DNA of 9,713 bases from Scalindua sp964584595 (GTDB lineage Bacteria; Planctomycetota; Brocadiia; Brocadiales; Scalinduaceae). Location of the stretch: assembly GCA_964584595.1 (NCBI GenBank), contig CAZPAM010000084.1, forward strand, positions 1-9,713. Direction: 5' to 3'. Below are positions 5,861-9,713 of the stretch, piece by piece; position 1 is the first letter of the stretch; each line of letters begins with the position of its first letter. Below the pieces are notes generated by a model that saw only the letters and a program-made list of their open reading frames with translations, was not told the DNA's origin and made no database searches. The position numbers and the translations under genes were made by a program.

Positions 5861-8800
5861 CTACTTGATATTGGCTAAATCATTTATATGCCTTGATAAC
5901 ACTGAGAGATCAAAGGGCTTTTTGATAATGAAGTCGACTTTCAACCCTTCATCCTCCAGAGGTGCCAGCTTCTCGCCCCAGCCTGTGATTATACCTATCT
6001 TTGGCCTTTTCTCTAAATTATTCAGGGCTTTTATTACATCATATCCAAAGACACCCGGCATAGCCATGTCACATAACACAAGGTCAAAATCTTCGCTCTT
6101 TGACAGCTCAATAGCCTCGGTACCATTGCCAGCAGTCCTTACCTGGTGCCCGCATCCGGAAAGATATGTATCAAGGACTTCACATATATTTGCTTCATCA
6201 TCTACTACAAGGATACGGAAGTTTTTGCTTTTTTTGTCTTGTTCCGGTTCAGAAGATTTCATTGGACTAACTGTTTTATCTGCAACTTTATCTGCTATCG
6301 GAAATTGCAGTGTAAAGGTCGTACCGCTTCCTATCTTGCTTTCTACCTCTATCTTACCGCCATGTTCTGTTATTATGCCGTAAGCCGTGCTCATCCCCAA
6401 TCCGGTCCCTACAGCTATCTTTGTGGTAAAGAAGGGGTCAAATATACTTTTCCTTACGGTTTCAGGCATACCCTCACCTTTGTCAGAAATACTTATAAAT
6501 ACAATATCTTCCCTGCTCCAGGTATTAAATGAAATATTGCCACCATCAGGCATGGCATCCAGAGCGTTGTTTATAATGTTTATAAATACCTCTCTCAACT
6601 CTGTAGGATTGCACAGTATTGCCGGTACCTCTTTCATGCCATCCCTGTCAATATGATAGTTTATACCCTTGACTTGAGCCATGTTCTTCCATCTGGGCAT
6701 TGTGAAATCAGCTGCTTCTTCAATCAAATCCCATACTTCATATGATACGAAACCTGTAGTATCCTTCTTCTTCTTGGTAAACTTAAGCATCCTTTTGGAT
6801 ATTTCAGCACCATCATTGGTAGCCTTCTTAATAATACTAAATGCTTTAGTCATTCCTTCATGATCTTTACAAGTTCCCTCCAACAACTGTACATTACCAG
6901 AAATTATTGCAAGGATATTATTAAACTCGTGGGCAACCCCTGAGGTTATTGTCCCTATAGACTTCAGTTTTTCTGACTGCAGGAGCGTCTCTTCCATTTT
7001 CTTGCGTTCTGTAATGTCTCTTATTATTCCAATAGCATTCCATTTACCATTTATTTTCACAGATGAGATAGAATGCTCTATAGGAAATCCTGTTCCATCC
7101 TTTCTGATGGCTGTTAATTCAACTGTCTTCCCAACATAAGGACCCTCACCCGAATCCTGGAATCTTTTGAAACCATTTAAAAATCTCTTTTGCAATTCCA
7201 TCGGAACGACTATTTCATATAAGTTTTTTCCAAGTACTTCTTCACTTGAATATTTAAACAACAGCTCCGCCGTTGTGTTCCAGAAGGATATTTTTCCATC
7301 ATTATCAGCCATAATAATAGCATCATTAGCCGAGGCACTTATACTTCTAAACTTTTCCTCACTCTCGCGTAACACTCTATTTGATTCCTGCAAATCAGCA
7401 GCCATCTTATTAAAAGAAGCAGAAAGCTTGCTGATTTCATCTCTTGATTTAACTTCAGCCTTAAATGTGAAATCTCCTCCGGCTATTTTCTGTGTAATCA
7501 AAGTTAACTTCTGGATTGGCTTTAAAATACGATTCCTTGACCACAAAATGAAAATAATGAAGATCAAAATAGCGAGGATGAAAAGAAGGGCATTTATCTG
7601 CACGTTTCTCTTTGCAGTAGATTCCATCTCTAACATGGCTTCGTTTGCCATTTTACCAGCAATATTTGATATAGCTAATCCCGCATTGATTGCTTCTGTT
7701 GCTCTATCAAACCAGTTTGAAGCATCAATAGAATACTTTATTGGTTTGACTTGTTTAATAATGACCCAGAATTCACTGGCATTAGCATCAGTTTTGTGGA
7801 AGAACGGTTCATAAAAAAACTTTTCTCCTGAAATTAAGCGGACTTTTCCACCTTTTCCTGAAAGAATCTGTTCTGCAGCATCAGGATAGTCTTGCTTGAT
7901 ATTATGAGCCGATCTGTTGAGGGTCTCCATCATTCCCCATTCTCTCGACTCGTCCGGATGATGAATGTAAAAGCCGTCTTGATCGGCCAGAATATAGTCA
8001 TCCGTCTTTAATTCTTTGTGCAAAAGAAGCGGAGTTCCTATCAGCAGGTTAAAGACGATAATCCCTGCTTGATCTGCATCTACATAAACAGGTGTTGCAA
8101 ATCTAATAACAGGCTCATAAGGAATTTCGATCTTTCCATACTCCATGTTTAAGTCAAGTGGAGAAATGAACACTTCTCCAGCAGGCAGTTTCATGGCTTC
8201 CTTGAAATAATATCTGCTGCTTTTATCCTGTAATTGCGTATTTGGAACTACTCTGGTGGTGTTACCATCAAAGTCAACACGCACACGCTCGTGTCCGGAA
8301 TTATCCAAATATCGAATCATCCTGAATGTCCTTTTTACTTGAGAAAATGTGTTAAACAGGCTTTCTACAGCACCCAGCCGATCAGATGTGTGGCCATCAT
8401 ACTCTGTCTCCAAGGCTTCAGCCAGCACAGACACACTCTCATGGTTGCTAATGTTCAGTAAATCATCGGATATTCCAGCCAAATAATTTCCAAAAACCTT
8501 CTTTCTCTTTGCTATTTGGACGAGAGTTGTCTTTATCGCATCTTCTTGCCTCTTACTTGATTCAAACACTTCTTCCCTTAGAGGTTGGAATGATCCTAAA
8601 AACTCTTCCTCAAACTCATCAATGGCATCTTTCATCTGCCTTGAAGTAGAGGACAAATCTTTTAAAAGTAGAATTTGAGACAGAGATTGCTCCACAATGG
8701 AACGGTAGTGTCTGATATCACTTTGTGTCTCATTTGAAATTGGCTCTCCTGATGCAATAGCATTGCCTACAAGAGCTCGTTCCAGACCGGCATGTTCACA

Positions 8801-9355
8801 CAACCTCGTAATATTAGGACGTAGAACATTATTCAAATAGAGTACCTTTTCTATTATTTGTTGAGGATCAAATGTAATATTACGTAAATTAAATTCAGAA
8901 TTAATGTTAAGCGTTGCAATATGAAGCCACAATCTTTTAGATATATTGTCGTTTGCAATCTTGCCGCGGGCAGATACTAGATCCTCATAAGAGTTGTTCC
9001 ACTTATTAAATAGCTCTCTATATGTTTCATCGCTATAAACACTTATTATTTCTCCAATGTGCTCTTTTGCTTGTAATACTTCTGAGTCCCCCTTCTCTAT
9101 CATTTCAAGGAAATTCGGGAAGAGAGGAGACGAGTCTCCTTCACCACTTCCAAGTATTGTGGCACCATAACCACGTTCAATGGCCTGCCACCCTGTTGCA
9201 GCATTTAAATGATTGGCAATTTTGTTCTTTAAAACATATTCTTCAGAAATCACACGGTCTTCAAATGATCTTCCTACTGACAGCCACACAAGCGTAGCTA
9301 ATATGCCTAACAAAAGAACAGCAACAATAATGATTTGATATTTCAGTGATCTCAT
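5861..9355 (-). CDS. Hybrid sensor histidine kinase (NIT-like, dCache-like, HAMP, PAS, HisKA, HATPase, REC)
   Basis: This is a 1164-residue inner-membrane sensor. A first membrane helix (about 7-28) is followed by a very large extracytoplasmic part. Residues 36-300 are helical and contain a repeated pattern (IERGYGATILGSGE at 59-72, LERALVGNAIASGE at 191-204) like the NIT nitrate/nitrite-sensing fold. Residues about 305-545 resemble a double-Cache ligand domain (RMIRYLDNSGHERVRVD, then RYYFKEA and a later YILADQDGFYIHHP). The second membrane helix is at about 588-605, HAMP at 606-660 and PAS at 665-785. HisKA has phospho-acceptor H809 in GVAHEFNN. The ATPase has N-box N926/N930, DKGEG at 958-962, FDPFFTTK at 972-979 and GTGLGM at 983-988. 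The receiver has D1052/D1053, phospho-acceptor D1096, T1124 and K1146. All catalytic residues are present. No output domain follows, so phosphate probably moves on through an Hpt protein or regulator outside the window. A PII gene lies 86 bp upstream on the same strand. The start has no Shine-Dalgarno, but the first helix supports it. Confidence 0.92.
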   Translation of the reverse strand: MRSLKYQIIIVAVLLLGILATLVWLSVGRSFEDRVISEEYVLKNKIANHLNAATGWQAIERGYGATILGSGEGDSSPLFPNFLEMIEKGDSEVLQAKEHIGEIISVYSDETYRELFNKWNNSYEDLVSARGKIANDNISKRLWLHIATLNINSEFNLRNITFDPQQIIEKVLYLNNVLRPNITRLCEHAGLERALVGNAIASGEPISNETQSDIRHYRSIVEQSLSQILLLKDLSSTSRQMKDAIDEFEEEFLGSFQPLREEVFESSKRQEDAIKTTLVQIAKRKKVFGNYLAGISDDLLNISNHESVSVLAEALETEYDGHTSDRLGAVESLFNTFSQVKRTFRMIRYLDNSGHERVRVDFDGNTTRVVPNTQLQDKSSRYYFKEAMKLPAGEVFISPLDLNMEYGKIEIPYEPVIRFATPVYVDADQAGIIVFNLLIGTPLLLHKELKTDDYILADQDGFYIHHPDESREWGMMETLNRSAHNIKQDYPDAAEQILSGKGGKVRLISGEKFFYEPFFHKTDANASEFWVIIKQVKPIKYSIDASNWFDRATEAINAGLAISNIAGKMANEAMLEMESTAKRNVQINALLFILAILIFIIFILWSRNRILKPIQKLTLITQKIAGGDFTFKAEVKSRDEISKLSASFNKMAADLQESNRVLRESEEKFRSISASANDAIIMADNDGKISFWNTTAELLFKYSSEEVLGKNLYEIVVPMELQKRFLNGFKRFQDSGEGPYVGKTVELTAIRKDGTGFPIEHSISSVKINGKWNAIGIIRDITERKKMEETLLQSEKLKSIGTITSGVAHEFNNILAIISGNVQLLEGTCKDHEGMTKAFSIIKKATNDGAEISKRMLKFTKKKKDTTGFVSYEVWDLIEEAADFTMPRWKNMAQVKGINYHIDRDGMKEVPAILCNPTELREVFINIINNALDAMPDGGNISFNTWSREDIVFISISDKGEGMPETVRKSIFDPFFTTKIAVGTGLGMSTAYGIITEHGGKIEVESKIGSGTTFTLQFPIADKVADKTVSPMKSSEPEQDKKSKNFRILVVDDEANICEVLDTYLSGCGHQVRTAGNGTEAIELSKSEDFDLVLCDMAMPGVFGYDVIKALNNLEKRPKIGIITGWGEKLAPLEDEGLKVDFIIKKPFDLSVLSRHINDLANIK
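8744..9178 (-). repeat. Internal duplication in the kinase sensor region
   Basis: Two segments of the kinase about 132 residues apart share the pattern E-R ... I-x-S-G-E or I-L-G-S-G-E with identical spacing from Glu-Arg to Ser-Gly-Glu: residues 60-72 (codons at 9178-9140) and 192-204 (codons at 8782-8744). Each is followed about 50 residues later by a helix rich in acidic and aromatic residues with a trailing Arg (113-132 and 241-261). This suggests two copies of a helical-bundle sensor unit. Similarity outside the core is weak. Confidence 0.5.
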
Positions 9356-9441
9356 TATATAATTATATCGAAGTTTTCTTACAGACTACTTTAATATTCA
9401 GAAAAAGGAAACTCGCCGTCACCCAACATAGTTATAATGTT
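9356..9441. other. Spacer between PII gene and kinase gene
   Basis: This is an 86-bp gap between two genes read leftward. On the - strand it contains TATAAT about 9 nt before the kinase ATG, too close to be an ordinary promoter for that start. A short inverted repeat AACAT/ATGTT with a 7-nt loop (9425-9441) directly abuts the PII stop codon. It has no T-run on the - strand, so it is not called a terminator. Read-through from the PII gene into the kinase gene is possible. Confidence 0.4.
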
Positions 9442-9713
9442 TTATCCTTCGCCTTTTAATCCATCTTCACTAGTATCACCAGAATGTGTATCACCGGTAT
9501 GAATATGAATGGATTCTTCCAGGTTAGTTACGTATATGCGCCCATCACCCCCATGTTCTGTTGAAGCAACTTTTCTAATAGTATCTATAACCTTTTCCAA
9601 TTTGTCATCCGGCACAACAAATTCCAACTCTTTTCTTTTAACGGCATCAACTCTTTGCTCATATACTTTGCCTCGATATACTTGTTTAACTGTTTTTTTA
9701 CTTTCTCCTAATC
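9442..9713 (-). CDS. PII-family nitrogen regulatory protein, C-terminal part (5' end outside window)
   Basis: The frame runs open to the window edge; the TTG at 9625-9627 is internal (Leu). About 90 residues are visible, roughly the last three quarters of a PII protein. PII trimers sense ATP/ADP and 2-oxoglutarate and control ammonium transporters and nitrogen enzymes. The T-loop ends in VYRGKVYEQ, matching the Y46-R-G-x-x-Y51 segment of E. coli GlnB, so a possible uridylylation Tyr is retained. ELEFVVPDDKLEKVIDTI matches the IEIVVPDD strand and following helix, and GGDGRIYV is the B-loop and strand. The C-loop, normally IRIRTGE, reads IHIHTGD here, so both nucleotide-phosphate-contacting arginines are His. 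The tail THSGDTSEDGLKGEG is longer than in GlnB. The T-loop base also seems about two residues longer. It is a divergent PII paralogue and is not assigned to GlnB or GlnK. The kinase gene lies downstream on the same strand. Confidence 0.88.
   Translation of the reverse strand, partial: LGESKKTVKQVYRGKVYEQRVDAVKRKELEFVVPDDKLEKVIDTIRKVASTEHGGDGRIYVTNLEESIHIHTGDTHSGDTSEDGLKGEG

Noticed and set aside
5865..6383. A 172-codon open frame on the + strand opposite the receiver and ATPase domains
   Set aside because: It is antisense to conserved kinase motifs, with no start signal and no recognisable domain.
7167..7814. A 215-codon open frame on the + strand inside the kinase gene
   Set aside because: It is antisense to the HAMP/PAS and second membrane region of the kinase. 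The hydrophobic pattern is a by-product of the opposite frame.
9442..9627. TTG at 9625-9627 as the start of a short 61-residue protein
   Set aside because: The upstream codons in frame encode the PII T-loop and strand (YRG...ELEF), so the codon is an internal Leu.

Overview
This is an AT-rich bacterial window with long AT-rich intergenic spacers. It carries five complete genes on the + strand, one complete gene on the - strand, and a gene cut off at each end. Most starts lack a clear Shine-Dalgarno sequence; the exceptions are the J-domain gene and, more weakly, pntAB. The gene content fits a Gram-negative, environmentally responsive bacterium: a lipoprotein signal, LysM domains, a PilZ domain, a very large hybrid sensor kinase and a PII protein. 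Weak SD use and this gene mix are compatible with Planctomycetota (anammox-type lineages come to mind) or a deltaproteobacterial/Nitrospirota-like group. No phylogenetic marker is present, so this placement is a guess.

Layout. Positions 1-357 hold the C-terminal part of a PilZ-domain protein. A 264-bp spacer with a good sigma70-like -10 element follows. Next is a three-gene operon (622-3447) for the split form of proton-translocating NAD(P) transhydrogenase: pntAA (NAD-binding dI), pntAB (small membrane part) and pntB (membrane domain plus NADP-binding dIII). pntAA and pntAB overlap by 8 bp, and pntB follows after 20 bp. A well-formed promoter (TTGGCA, 17-bp spacer, TATACA) then precedes a monocistronic gene (3563-4399). 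Its product joins an N-terminal DnaJ-type J domain to a C-terminal tandem repeat that closely follows the 24-5-24 layout of MshEN/T2SSE-N domains. After a 278-bp spacer comes a lipoprotein (4678-5811) with a GNA1162/DUF799-like domain and two LysM domains.

The right half is on the - strand: a PII-family regulator (3' part only, 9442-9713), then, 86 bp downstream, a 1164-residue hybrid histidine kinase (5861-9355). The kinase has a large extracytoplasmic sensor made of a duplicated NIT-like helical region and a double-Cache-like region, followed by HAMP, PAS, HisKA, HATPase and a receiver domain. It converges with the lipoprotein gene across a 49-bp gap with no obvious terminator.

How they may work together. 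The transhydrogenase uses proton-motive force to reduce NADP+ with NADH. The PII protein and kinase lie in tandem and could form a nitrogen-sensing pair, which is an inference from order and domain type. The most unusual items are the J-domain/MshEN-like fusion, whose repeats lack the nucleotide-contacting Arg of MshEN, and the PII protein, whose two conserved C-loop arginines are both replaced by histidine.
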